Source of the DNA: Halomicrobium urmianum | GTDB taxonomy: Archaea > Halobacteriota > Halobacteria > Halobacteriales > Haloarculaceae | Length of the DNA: 64,000 nucleotides | Direction of reading: 5' to 3' | Assembly (NCBI RefSeq): GCF_020217425.1 | Contig: NZ_CP084090.1 | Span: 2,356,001 to 2,420,000 of the forward strand | In this document: positions 18,668-26,809 of the stretch, one piece after another | Layout of the letters: each line of letters starts with the position of its first letter | How positions within the stretch are numbered: the stretch's first letter is position 1 | Translations under genes and position numbers: made by a program | The notes under the pieces: generated by a model | What the model was told of the DNA's origin: nothing | What the model saw: only the letters and a program-made list of their open reading frames with translations | The model's database searches: none

Positions 18668-19909
18668 ATGGCCCCGCGGTTTCAGCCAGACGATACCCTC
18701 TACAAGCGTCGTGACACGCTCAAAGTCGAGTACGTTCCTGACGAGATCGTCGGCCGGGACGACGAAATCGAGGAATACGAAGCCGCCCTCCAGCCGATCA
18801 TCAACGACGAATACCCCGACAACATCTTCATCTACGGGAAGACCGGCGTCGGGAAGACTGCGGTGACCAATTTCCTCCTGAACGAACTCGGAGAGTCGGC
18901 AGACCACTTCGACATCGATCTCTCGATCATCCAGCTGAACTGCGACGGTCTGAGCACGAGTTACCAGGCCGCAATCAGTCTCGTGAACCGCCTCCGGGAG
19001 CCGGAGCAACGCATCGCTGAAACCGGTCATCCTCAATCCAAGGTCTATCGATTACTCTGGGACGAACTCAACAAACTCTCCGGGACCGTGATCGTCGTTC
19101 TGGACGAAATCGACCACATCACAGACGACACGTTCCTCTATCAGATTACGCGTGCCGACAACAACGGCTACATCGACAACATCCAGCTCGGCCTGATCGG
19201 TATCAGCAATGACTCGACGTTCCGTGAACAGCTTGATGCGAAGGTTCAGTCGTCACTATGTGAAACTGAGATTTCATTCCCACCGTATGGAATGGACGAG
19301 CTACAAAAAGTACTGGAACAGCGTGCAGCCATTGCGTTCCACGAGGGTGCACTGGACGAAGGTGTCATCCCCCTGTGTGCTGCACTCGGCCGTCAGGATG
19401 GTGGGGATGCACGCCGGGCGATCACGTTATTGCGCAAGGCTGGCGACCTCGCTCGAACGGAGAACGCAGCGACAGTCACCACGGACCACGTCGAACGTGC
19501 ACAGGAGAAACTCGAGGCCCAGCAGAGCATGGACATCATGCGCGATCTCACCGAGCACGAGCAACTCACCCTGTATGCACTGACGACACTTGCTGCTGAA
19601 GACGCCACTCCTGCTCGATCACGAGTCGTCTATCAACGCTACAAGGACCTCTGTGAGTTCCAGGGTCGGGATCCTCGTACCGCTCGCCGGATGCGGGGCT
19701 TTCTCTCCGACTTCGAGATCCTCAATCTCACAGTCTCCCACAAGCAACATCGCGGCCAGAACGGCGGCACGTACCGCGAACACGAACTCAGTCGTGACAT
19801 CGCGACCGTCGTCGATGCGCTGCAGACGACGATCAGTGATTACGGCGCCCATCGCAGTATCATCGAGTATCTCCCTGATTCGGGGGAGGAATTCCCGACC
19901 CTGAGATAA
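18668..19909 (+). CDS. Orc1/Cdc6 replication initiator
   Basis: 413 residues. N-terminal AAA+ ATPase: Walker A GKTGVGKTAV at about residues 58-65, Walker B VVLDEIDH at about 142-149, sensor-1-type GISNDSTF. The C-terminal winged helix (about 300-400; TPARSRVVYQRYKDL, TYREHELSRD) binds origin DNA. Orc1/Cdc6 recognises ORBs and loads the MCM helicase; four ORBs lie immediately upstream. The gene is oriented away from the origin. Haloarchaea carry many orc1/cdc6 paralogues, each tied to its own origin, on chromosomes and plasmids; number and name cannot be assigned here. Confidence 0.93.
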   Translation: MAPRFQPDDTLYKRRDTLKVEYVPDEIVGRDDEIEEYEAALQPIINDEYPDNIFIYGKTGVGKTAVTNFLLNELGESADHFDIDLSIIQLNCDGLSTSYQAAISLVNRLREPEQRIAETGHPQSKVYRLLWDELNKLSGTVIVVLDEIDHITDDTFLYQITRADNNGYIDNIQLGLIGISNDSTFREQLDAKVQSSLCETEISFPPYGMDELQKVLEQRAAIAFHEGALDEGVIPLCAALGRQDGGDARRAITLLRKAGDLARTENAATVTTDHVERAQEKLEAQQSMDIMRDLTEHEQLTLYALTTLAAEDATPARSRVVYQRYKDLCEFQGRDPRTARRMRGFLSDFEILNLTVSHKQHRGQNGGTYREHELSRDIATVVDALQTTISDYGAHRSIIEYLPDSGEEFPTLR

Positions 19910-20293
19910 ATTCCTATTTCACCAGTCTTCGGGCCTCTACCAGACAAGAATCTTCTCGTGATACAGCGGTAACTCAGTAGTATAGGCACGGACACTACTG
20001 CCGGGGACCATTGGATGACGACGATTACCATCCAGGTGCTGGAATCCATGCTACAGTGGATCCAAAAATGAGAGTGTCGCAGGTACGCTAGCAAGCCCGA
20101 AACTATTCGCAACGCATGCGTGACTTGAGAATCCATCGGCTAAGCTCTCCAAGGATATGGTCGACGATCTGGAGGCAAGCTACAAGCAGCGAGAACAGAG
20201 CAAGATGGTCCTTCGATGAAGCCGCGGAGAATAGTGTTGATATCTATGAATGACTACGCATGACCGACGTCGAGATCAGTCCGAAGCGTCGTA
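19910..20293. other. Gene-free stretch after orc1/cdc6
   Basis: About 380 bp without a convincing gene. A 20-codon open stretch starting ATG 20158 (MVDDLEASYKQREQSK) reads as protein-like and may be a remnant of a larger gene, but nothing around it supports a product. No repeat or RNA gene was seen. Confidence 0.4.
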
Positions 20294-20656
20294 CTATTCA
20301 ACGAGCGGATAGTTATCGACTAACTCTGATGGGTAGTCGTCGGCGGTCTGAAGGAGTCCTCTCATGACACTGCCAATCTCCTCGAAATTCGGTCCTCGAC
20401 GAACGGCGAACGGCTGTTTCCTCCAGTCGACGTAGTCAGGTTCCGAGAGCGCCGGCAGATGGCAGTGGACCAGTTTTGTATCGACCACGTGCTTCTGGTC
20501 CCAGTATTTGGACGACATTGCTGTCTCGGGTAATGAGAGCCAGTCATCCTCATCGGCGTCAGTCAACGAAATCACTAGCTGTCGCCGTGGCTCAGCCGCT
20601 AGCAGTTGCAAGATCCGGTCCCATCGATCAACAGGGTCCAGTGTCGAGTCACTCAT
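20294..20656 (-). CDS. Winged-helix (DUF7344/ArsR-like) regulator
   Basis: 120 residues. The N-terminal pattern (ILQLLAAEPRRQLVISL) and later KLVHCHLPALSEPDYVDW match the small haloarchaeal winged-helix DUF7344 family: a recognition helix followed by a beta wing. The start overlaps the stop of the upstream DNA glycosylase gene by 4 nt (ATGA), so the two proteins are co-translated. It may regulate the operon or partner the glycosylase; both are inference. Confidence 0.65.
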   Translation of the reverse strand: MSDSTLDPVDRWDRILQLLAAEPRRQLVISLTDADEDDWLSLPETAMSSKYWDQKHVVDTKLVHCHLPALSEPDYVDWRKQPFAVRRGPNFEEIGSVMRGLLQTADDYPSELVDNYPLVE

Positions 20657-21501
20657 CGTTCGACGGTCAACTCCGCAGCGAGCGAATCAGCCTGTTCACG
20701 CTCGATACCGAGTTCTTTGAAGTGGTCGACCAGCTTTCGTCGAGCGCTCGCCTGGTCCGATTCACCAATTATCTGGCCAGCCTGCCAGACGATGCTGTCG
20801 ATGCGTAACAGGGACACGGGCGTCTCGAGTTCCTCGTTCACGGCGTCGGCGACCGCTGCCCACGCGTCTATGACCACGTCTGAATCGTCCGTCTCGACGA
20901 GGCCAGCAGTCCCAGCCACGCGTTCTACCTGCAGGTCACACGGGATCGGAATATCCGTGGGAAATGACGCGTATTCACCGGTTTCGACGAGAGAGAGGAT
21001 GTCGTATACCTTCATCGCGAAGACGATTGTCTTCTTGTGCATCTGGTTGTCGAGTGCCGTTGCGAGTTCCTCCCAGATCCGAACTGGCGGGACCGTTGTG
21101 TGGTTCTCGACGAACCACTCGGCGAACGACCCCTCGAACAACTTACTGAGTCGGAGCCGCTTTTGCTGGTTCAACCGCTGGTTGACAGACGCGTCCATGA
21201 AGGCACCGAGAATGGCCTGCACGTCGTCGATCGAATCGACCTGGTCGTGTTCGAGCGTCACTTCCTCGAGTGCGGCCCAGAATCGCTGCGCGTCGCCGAG
21301 CAACTGATAGTCGACAATACCCGCACAGACGCCCAGCAGATAGACGTGATCGTTCGCATCGTAGGACTCCCGAATCGTCATGAGTACGCGATACTCTGGC
21401 TCGACGCGGTCGAACCGGGTGATCCCGTCGTATCCAAGGTCGACCATTGCGTCGGCGACGGCGTCGATGCGTTTCTGGTTCAACGTTCTTGAGTCTGTCA
21501 T
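20653..21501 (-). CDS. AGOG-type N-glycosylase/DNA lyase
   Basis: 282 residues. Similar by eye to archaeal 8-oxoguanine DNA glycosylase AGOG: KKTIVFAMKVYDIL, then FPTDIPIPCDLQVERVAGTA and LLRIDSIVWQAGQIIG. The lysine in QMHKKTIVF and the aspartate of LRIDSIVW stand where AGOG has its catalytic pair. AGOG removes 8-oxoguanine and nicks the strand. It is longer than the thermophile protein by about 25 residues, mostly at the ends. Finding it inside an accessory island, coupled to a winged-helix gene and divergent from a CARF-like regulator, is unusual for a housekeeping repair enzyme; a role in attacking modified or damaged foreign DNA is possible but speculative. Confidence 0.75.
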   Translation of the reverse strand: MTDSRTLNQKRIDAVADAMVDLGYDGITRFDRVEPEYRVLMTIRESYDANDHVYLLGVCAGIVDYQLLGDAQRFWAALEEVTLEHDQVDSIDDVQAILGAFMDASVNQRLNQQKRLRLSKLFEGSFAEWFVENHTTVPPVRIWEELATALDNQMHKKTIVFAMKVYDILSLVETGEYASFPTDIPIPCDLQVERVAGTAGLVETDDSDVVIDAWAAVADAVNEELETPVSLLRIDSIVWQAGQIIGESDQASARRKLVDHFKELGIEREQADSLAAELTVER

Positions 21502-21582
21502 CGGTGAAGGGTTGAGGGTGTGCTTGCTTTGCTCACGAGGGCTTCACCTCGATACACTGGTGATCGAGGGATGTAGCTTATC

Positions 21583-21617
21583 GCGTTACGACCATTAGTA
21601 ACGTTACTAGCGTTACT
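21583..21617. promoter_or_regulatory. Palindromic operator candidate between divergent genes
   Basis: AGTAACGTTACT at 21597-21608 is a perfect 12-bp palindrome; directly after it comes AGCGTTACT, and just before it GCGTTACG (21584-21591). The repeated half-site is (G/A)CGTTAC. It lies 30-65 bp before the HFX_2341-family regulator start and between it and the divergent glycosylase operon, the classic place for an autoregulatory site controlling both. Confidence 0.55.
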
Positions 21618-21647
21618 TCTATGGCCCCACTGTGGCTGGTACGTTCT

Positions 21648-22400
21648 ATGCAGACCGCAGAACGGATCCACGTCGCCCCACTGGGTTTCGAGTTCGACCG
21701 GATCCTGCTTCCCGCGCTCGAGTACAGCGCCGATCGCGTCGTCCTGCTCGAGTATATTGCATCAGACATCGAACGACCTCCCTATCACGACGAACTAGCA
21801 GTGGCTCTGGAGGAGGAAGGGATCGACTGCGAGCGACGGGAGTGCAACATTTTCGACCTCTACGAATCTGTGGCCATCATCGCCGAGATTGCGTCCGAAC
21901 ACCGGGACCACAACGTCTACGTGAACCTCTCGTCGGGTAGCAAAATCACCGCAATTGCCGGGATGATCGCCTGTATGGCGACGCGAGCAGCAGAACCGTA
22001 CTACATCCGCGCAGACACTTACACGTCAGATCCGCACGAGCCATTGACCCACGGGATGGAGAAGGCGATCGACATCCCGACGTACAGGATGGATCGCCCA
22101 GAACGCCAGGAAATCGAGATTCTAGAGTACATCCGGTCGGTCAAAGAAGATCACGAGACGCGATCGGTCGTCTCGAAGAAGGACCTCCTCGAGTTCAGCG
22201 AGGACAAACAGCTCCCCTTTATCGAGAACTATCAGGGCGACACGACGAAGGGGAAGTATCGGCTTCTCAAGACCCACATCGTCGAACCCCTGACGGAGAA
22301 AGGATACATCACAGTCACGGATGCCGGCGTCCGTAACGACGTGTCGCTAACCGAAGCAGGGCGGAACACACTCCGGGCGTTCCGATACCTGCTAGAGTAG
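21648..22400 (+). CDS. HFX_2341-family (DUF6293) CARF-like transcriptional regulator
   Basis: 250 residues from ATG 21648; the upstream in-frame ATG at 21621 adds residues not usual for the family, which starts MQTAERIHV. The N-terminal half is Rossmann/CARF-like: RIHVAPLGFEFDRIL, then NVYVNLSSGSKITA, the S-S-G-S-K element typical of CARF/DUF6293 ligand sites. The C-terminal half is a winged helix (about 155-250; EILEYIRSV, KGYITVTDAGVRN). Such proteins are thought to bind a nucleotide ligand and control transcription; the ligand is unknown. Divergent from the AGOG operon across a palindromic site. Confidence 0.75.
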   Translation: MQTAERIHVAPLGFEFDRILLPALEYSADRVVLLEYIASDIERPPYHDELAVALEEEGIDCERRECNIFDLYESVAIIAEIASEHRDHNVYVNLSSGSKITAIAGMIACMATRAAEPYYIRADTYTSDPHEPLTHGMEKAIDIPTYRMDRPERQEIEILEYIRSVKEDHETRSVVSKKDLLEFSEDKQLPFIENYQGDTTKGKYRLLKTHIVEPLTEKGYITVTDAGVRNDVSLTEAGRNTLRAFRYLLE

Positions 22401-22532
22401 TTGCGGTCACGGTAGATCATTCGGCTACACAGTGACTAATGACGTATCCGGTTCTAGTTGCCATCTGATAGGCACGGGTGATTTGTTTGCCCCTGTCGGG
22501 TGCGGGGCGCATCCCGTCCTGCAGTGATCTCG

Positions 22533-23174
22533 ATGGGACACAGAGCACTCGTTGCGTACGAACGGCCGGATAGCCTGTACAACGTCCACTACAGCCACTG
22601 GGGGGCATCGAACCTCAGACTCAAGCATGCGATCACGCTCGAGACGCCCTTCGGTGGGGAGTATGCACAGGAGTCACGACAGAACCTCTTCACCGATCTT
22701 CGAACGGCTGACGACCAGTCCGAAGCAGTGGCACTCGTCGAATCCGACGATCAGCCCGGTGGGCAGGTCGACGTCGACCCGTGGGCCGTCGGCGTGACCC
22801 TCGACGAGTTACTCACCAGTCAACTCGACTACCTCAACCACGAAGCCTGCTACGTCGTCGACGAGTCGCTAAACGTCACGGCGTTCCGGACTCACTGGTT
22901 CGGCCTGCAGTACGAGTGCCGGACTATCGAATCGAGTCCGACCCGCGGCAATGGGGCAATCAGGACGGTGCGGTGGTACGACGGCAATCCTGTCGGCGAC
23001 GGCTTCGCCCAGGGCCAGTTCGACGGCCTGAAAACTGTCGTCGGGGACATGCTCGACCGCGGCGTGTTCACGCTCTCGAGTGCTCGCGACTACATCGAAC
23101 GCCAGATTCGTTCCTGGATGCGGCCGAACGACACCGTGTTCGTACGGATTCCAGACTCAACGACAGTCGAATGA
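22533..23174 (+). CDS. DUF6735-family protein
   Basis: 213 residues from ATG 22533 (MGHRALVAYERPD), the usual family start; the longer frame upstream is not conserved in character. YNVHYSHWGA and the beta-rich N-terminus match DUF6735, widespread in haloarchaeal plasmids and islands with unknown function. Ends shortly before a toxin-antitoxin pair. No membrane segment or catalytic motif is visible. Confidence 0.7.
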   Translation: MGHRALVAYERPDSLYNVHYSHWGASNLRLKHAITLETPFGGEYAQESRQNLFTDLRTADDQSEAVALVESDDQPGGQVDVDPWAVGVTLDELLTSQLDYLNHEACYVVDESLNVTAFRTHWFGLQYECRTIESSPTRGNGAIRTVRWYDGNPVGDGFAQGQFDGLKTVVGDMLDRGVFTLSSARDYIERQIRSWMRPNDTVFVRIPDSTTVE

Positions 23175-23220
23175 CAATCCATACAGTAGATACAAATACA
23201 GATACTCCTTACAATCACGT

Positions 23221-23586
23221 ATGCCCGTGAACTTCGACGAGTACAAGGCTCACAGTGACGAGTCAGAGGCCCTGCCGTTCGATCCGAACTCGAACGCGTT
23301 CGCGGTTCTGTCGTTTCTTGCCGAACATCCCGAACTCGGCTTCAAACCCGCCGAGATTCACGAGCACGTCGACGTCGCAAAGGGCAGTCTCAACCCGACG
23401 CTATCACGGCTCGAAGAGCGGGGGCTGGTCGAGCACGAACCACCGTACTGGTCTGCGGCGGCCGACGATCGGTTGGCCGCCATCACGGGTACGATGCACA
23501 GTATGGAAGCCTTCGAGGATCACCACGGTGACGACGACTTCAGCGGGTGGCACGCGAGCGACGTCGACCCACGCGATCATCGATGA
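23221..23586 (+). CDS. Winged-helix protein, probable antitoxin
   Basis: 121 residues from ATG 23221. A MarR-type winged helix is visible at residues 20-75 (AFAVLSFLAEHPELGF, then GSLNPTLSRLEERGLVEH). The stop overlaps the start of the PemK/MazF-like gene by 4 nt (ATGA). Placement immediately before a PemK-type toxin suggests that it is the cognate antitoxin and autorepressor, as in other haloarchaeal pairs of this layout. The C-terminal 45 acidic residues would be the toxin-binding tail; that part is inference. Confidence 0.7.
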   Translation: MPVNFDEYKAHSDESEALPFDPNSNAFAVLSFLAEHPELGFKPAEIHEHVDVAKGSLNPTLSRLEERGLVEHEPPYWSAAADDRLAAITGTMHSMEAFEDHHGDDDFSGWHASDVDPRDHR

Positions 23587-23936
23587 CTCACGAGCCATTC
23601 CACCGAGGCAACGTCGTGTGGCACCCAGCACCGTTCAAGGCACCGCCGAAGGAACGTCCCTTTCTCGTTCTCAGCGATTCCAAGCACCCATTCCACGGGT
23701 CCGAATACGCGGTTGTCGGCCTCACGCGGACGAACCGGCCGCCAGCGATCGAGCTTGGACCGTCGGACTGGCGTCTCGGTGATCCAGGAACAGATAGCTA
23801 CGCGTCGCCGTGGTACGTCTTCACGATTAAACATGCAGACATTAAACGACCGAAGGGGGCACTCACGTCGGCTGCGATCGACCGAGTTGCAACAGCTGTC
23901 AGTTCGATGCTCGGCGTTCCAGAAGCTTCCGAGTAG
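23583..23936 (+). CDS. PemK/MazF-family toxin
   Basis: 117 residues from ATG 23583. Family pattern: RGNVVWHPAPF near the N-terminus (the RG-x2-(V/I)-W strand), RPFLVLSD, EYAVVGLTRTNRP, and a C-terminal helix (AIDRVATAVSSML). PemK/MazF toxins are ribonucleases that cut mRNA. The gene is translationally coupled to the winged-helix protein, making a toxin-antitoxin pair that would help to stabilise the island. Confidence 0.8.
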   Translation: MTHEPFHRGNVVWHPAPFKAPPKERPFLVLSDSKHPFHGSEYAVVGLTRTNRPPAIELGPSDWRLGDPGTDSYASPWYVFTIKHADIKRPKGALTSAAIDRVATAVSSMLGVPEASE

Positions 23937-23996
23937 CAGTCCCTGCAACGGGATCGATACCTCGTACCCAGCTGACCTCGTCGGCTTTCTGTTCGT

Positions 23997-24106
23997 CTAA
24001 CCAGCCGAGTCTGACTCGTCATCCACGGACGGTGGCCGCTGGGACAGCTCGTCGAAGCGCCGCTGTGCCCGTTCAGAGCGATCAGTCGTCTCCTGCTCCT
24101 CATACG
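23997..24106 (-). pseudogene. C-terminal remnant of an unknown gene
   Basis: A minus-strand frame reads YEEQETTDRSERAQRRFDEL and continues to TAG at 23997. It has no start and directly abuts the truncated tnpB in a different frame, so it looks like the tail of a gene whose 5' part was lost when the tnpB fragment was joined here. The family is not recognised. Confidence 0.3.
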
Positions 24107-24486
24107 TAAGGCTTCGCGCTGATACGGAACGCTACCTTCCCGTCGTCAGTGATCGACAGATCGTACCCTTCCTCGTAGTTCGCTCGAAGCGGGTACGTGC
24201 CGTCTTTGGTGTGACTCGGCTGACCGAAGTCGTCGTATTCGTAGTGGTTTTCCATCGCGCCGAGTGCTTTAGAGACGACACGCTGTGTCGTGTTCTTCAC
24301 GAGGTCGGCATCATCGGCTACGCGGCTGGTGATCGCATCCCAGTCTACGCCCTGCTTGGCGAGCTGGATGGTCTCGTTGTACGCGCCGCGGGCTTCAAGA
24401 CAGGCGTCGTGGAGTAGACTCTCGTTGTTACTCTGGACGTCGAGCTGGAAATCCAGCGTCTTGACGAGAGTCTGTTCGCGGGTCAT
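24100..24486 (-). pseudogene. tnpB: Truncated TnpB (IS200/IS605) N-terminal fragment
   Basis: 128 residues that match the first 128 residues of the intact TnpB at 51529-52806 closely (shared DFQLDIQSNNESL-like opening, KQGVDWDAI, LRANYEEGY, FRISAKPY). The match ends at 24105 and a TGA follows; the RuvC catalytic residues and zinc finger are missing, so it cannot be a nuclease. No tnpA and no end hairpins were seen nearby. It is a deletion relic of a related but distinct element. Confidence 0.85.
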
Positions 24487-24819
24487 ACCTCGTTTTTTAG
24501 AATTTCTTTTCCGACCTACTCCACTGCATCATCTCGCACACCCACGAGTGGACACATCGTGAACTGCTTGTAGATCTCGTCCTACGTGTAACTAGCCTCT
24601 CGGTTCTCTGGTGGCGTCGGAGCTGTGACCGTTGCTGTATTCTTCGGACGTTCACGCTGCTGCCTGGCCCCGTCTTGTGATTTAAAATCTAGTCCCCCAC
24701 ACAGGATCAGATGAGCGAATCATCAGTCCGTTCAGCGCGTCCAGCAGGCTGGCGCTGACGTCGGCCCGCTCGACCCGCCGTCCGTCAGTGTAAAGTCGAT
24801 ATAGCGCACGGTGACGCGC
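24487..24819. other. Gene-free stretch at island/chromosome boundary
   Basis: About 330 bp without a convincing gene. Base composition changes here from the lower-GC, decayed sequence on the left to the very GC-rich sequence on the right. I looked for a tRNA or obvious direct repeat that could mark an integration site and saw none. Confidence 0.4.
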
Positions 24820-25281
24820 ATGCAACCGACGGCGGACGAGCTGGCCGGCGTGGTGGACCTGTTCGGCGCGCTCACGCGCGCGGAGCTCCGGCGGGCGCTC
24901 TCGGAACTCGCGTTCAAGCGCGGCGCGGAGCCCGACGACCCCGACGGCGTCATCGACGACGCCGTGGCGTCGTACCGCCTCGTGGCCGTCGACGGCGACG
25001 ACGGGACCCTGCTGGTGGTCGGCCCGGCGGCGTTCCCGGAGCTACCCGAGGGGGCGGAGGACCTCCCGCACATCATGGACGCGCCTGAGCGGACGATCGA
25101 CCGCGATCGAGCGGGTCGGGCCGCAGCGGAGCGGTTCCGCGAGGAGGCCACGCTGGCCGTCCGCGAGGGCGACGCCGACGCCGTCGAGCGGCTGCTGGAC
25201 GTGAGCTACGACCTGGACGCGTGGGCGCCCGTCGACGTGGCCGGGGCCCGCGAGCAGCTGCGGGCCGAAGGCGATAACTGA
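24820..25281 (+). CDS. DUF7109-like conserved haloarchaeal protein
   Basis: 153 residues from ATG 24820 (a GTG nine bases upstream is an alternative). It begins MQPTADELAGVVDLFGALTRAEL, a winged-helix-like start, and has long acidic helices. It resembles the DUF7109 family by its opening pattern, with moderate certainty. It lies 54 bp before the Nudix gene on the same strand. Function unknown. Confidence 0.65.
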   Translation: MQPTADELAGVVDLFGALTRAELRRALSELAFKRGAEPDDPDGVIDDAVASYRLVAVDGDDGTLLVVGPAAFPELPEGAEDLPHIMDAPERTIDRDRAGRAAAERFREEATLAVREGDADAVERLLDVSYDLDAWAPVDVAGAREQLRAEGDN

Positions 25282-25335
25282 GCCGGCGGCCGCGGTGCCG
25301 AGCAAATTAAGGCCCGGCCGTGCTACCCTCCGCGT

Positions 25336-25953
25336 ATGGAGTTCGACCGCGTGGCCGACCACGAGGCGCTCGCCGTCGACGACGAGCCCCGGGAGGCCGC
25401 GGTGGTCGTGCCCGCTATCGAGCGGCCCGACGGGTACTACGTGCTGTTCACGGAGCGCGCCGACCACCTGCCCAACCACGCGGGCCAGATGAGCTTCCCC
25501 GGCGGCGGCCGCGAGCCCGAAGACGACGGGCTGGTCGACACCGCCCTCCGGGAGGCCAACGAGGAGGTGGGGTTAGAGCCCCCCGAGGTCGACGTCGTGG
25601 GTCGACTGGACGACATCCGGACCATCTCCCGCTACTCCGTGCGCCCGTTCGTCGCGCGAGTGCCGGACCGCGAGTACCTGCCCAACGACGGCGAGGTGGC
25701 CGAGGTGGTCCCGCTGTCGGTCGCGGGACTGGTCGACCTCGACAACTACGAGTCCGAGCGCCGCGACCACCCCCACTACGGGGAGATTCGCCTGCACTTC
25801 TTCCACGTGGACGGCGTCACCGTCTGGGGCGCCACGGCCCGGATGCTCGCGCAGTTCCTCGAGCTGGCCACCGACTGGGAGATCCCCCCGGAACCCGACC
25901 GCGTGACCGGCCCCGACGACGACCTGCCGGAGAGCGTCCGCGACCAGGTCTGA
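25336..25953 (+). CDS. Nudix hydrolase, CoA pyrophosphatase type
   Basis: 205 residues. The Nudix box is complete (GGGREPEDD, then REANEEVGL), preceded by the UPF0035 element L-x2-H-x-G-Q-M-S-F-P that distinguishes coenzyme A pyrophosphatases. The enzyme should cleave CoA or its oxidised forms into 3',5'-ADP and phosphopantetheine products. ATG at 25336 lies just after an AT-rich AAATTAAGG element that could be its promoter. Confidence 0.88.
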   Translation: MEFDRVADHEALAVDDEPREAAVVVPAIERPDGYYVLFTERADHLPNHAGQMSFPGGGREPEDDGLVDTALREANEEVGLEPPEVDVVGRLDDIRTISRYSVRPFVARVPDREYLPNDGEVAEVVPLSVAGLVDLDNYESERRDHPHYGEIRLHFFHVDGVTVWGATARMLAQFLELATDWEIPPEPDRVTGPDDDLPESVRDQV

Positions 25954-26032
25954 CCGCGGTACTCGAAGCGACAGGACTTTGCGCTCCCGACCGGTAGCGG
26001 GCCCAAGAACGGGTCCTCGTGCCCGCTGTACC

Positions 26033-26809
26033 ATGCTCTCAGGAGTCACGCTGACGGAGGCCGGCATCGACGTGGTCGCGCTGAAACCGACGGAGGTCGA
26101 CGTCCGCAGAGCGGCGGAACTGGACGTCGACGCGGCGACCGTCGACTACGAGGGGCGGGACGCCGTCCCCGACCGAGCGGCGCTCGCCGACCTGGCGAGC
26201 GGGGTCGACCTCCGCACGACGACGCCGGTCCGGGCCGACGGGTTCGACCCGCTGGGCGACGACGGACTGACCGAGGCGCTCCCGCCGGGCGTCGGGCGCG
26301 TCCTCGTCGCGGGCCACCAGGCCTACCTCACCGATCAGGAGGCCGAGCGGGCGGTCGCGCCGCGGCTCCGGGCCGCCGCCGCGGACGCCGACGACCCGTG
26401 GATCGGGACCGAGGGCATCGAGCGGGTGGCGATGGCCGTCGGCGGCACGCAGTTCGAGGTGCTCTCGCCGACGACCGCGCGGGACCTCCGGGCGCTGCGG
26501 GCAGCCGGGTTCGACGGCGACGTGGCCGTCTACGCGCCGGCCGTGCTGACCGAGGACGAGGACGACGTCCTCGACGCCGTGGGCGAGTACGCCGCTCGCC
26601 GCCGGCCGGTCCGGAAGGCGCTCCCCGAGGGCGCAGCCACGGACGCGACGGCGACGGGCCGGGCGCGGGACGTCCTCTCGCAGGCGGTCCGCGACTACGC
26701 GCTGGTCGGTGAGCCCGATGCGGTGGCCGACCGCGTCGCGGGGCTGAAAGACGCCGGCGCGACGACCGTCGTCGCCTACCCCGCCCGGGGGCTCGATCCC
26801 TTCCTGTAG
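26033..26809 (+). CDS. Luciferase-like (DUF7388-type) protein
   Basis: 258 residues from ATG 26033. The C-terminal part (YALVGEPDAVADRVAGLKDA, then GATTVVAYP) resembles the end of F420/flavin luciferase-like monooxygenases, and the first part is a reduced barrel. I associate it with the haloarchaeal family DUF7388, moderate confidence. It is followed directly by the FAD oxidoreductase (stop 26809, start 26810), so the two are co-expressed. The substrate is unknown. Confidence 0.6.
   Translation: MLSGVTLTEAGIDVVALKPTEVDVRRAAELDVDAATVDYEGRDAVPDRAALADLASGVDLRTTTPVRADGFDPLGDDGLTEALPPGVGRVLVAGHQAYLTDQEAERAVAPRLRAAAADADDPWIGTEGIERVAMAVGGTQFEVLSPTTARDLRALRAAGFDGDVAVYAPAVLTEDEDDVLDAVGEYAARRRPVRKALPEGAATDATATGRARDVLSQAVRDYALVGEPDAVADRVAGLKDAGATTVVAYPARGLDPFL

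Noticed and set aside
24590-24810. Possible tRNA as an integration site at the island border
   Set aside because: No cloverleaf arms or conserved T-loop could be found on either strand.
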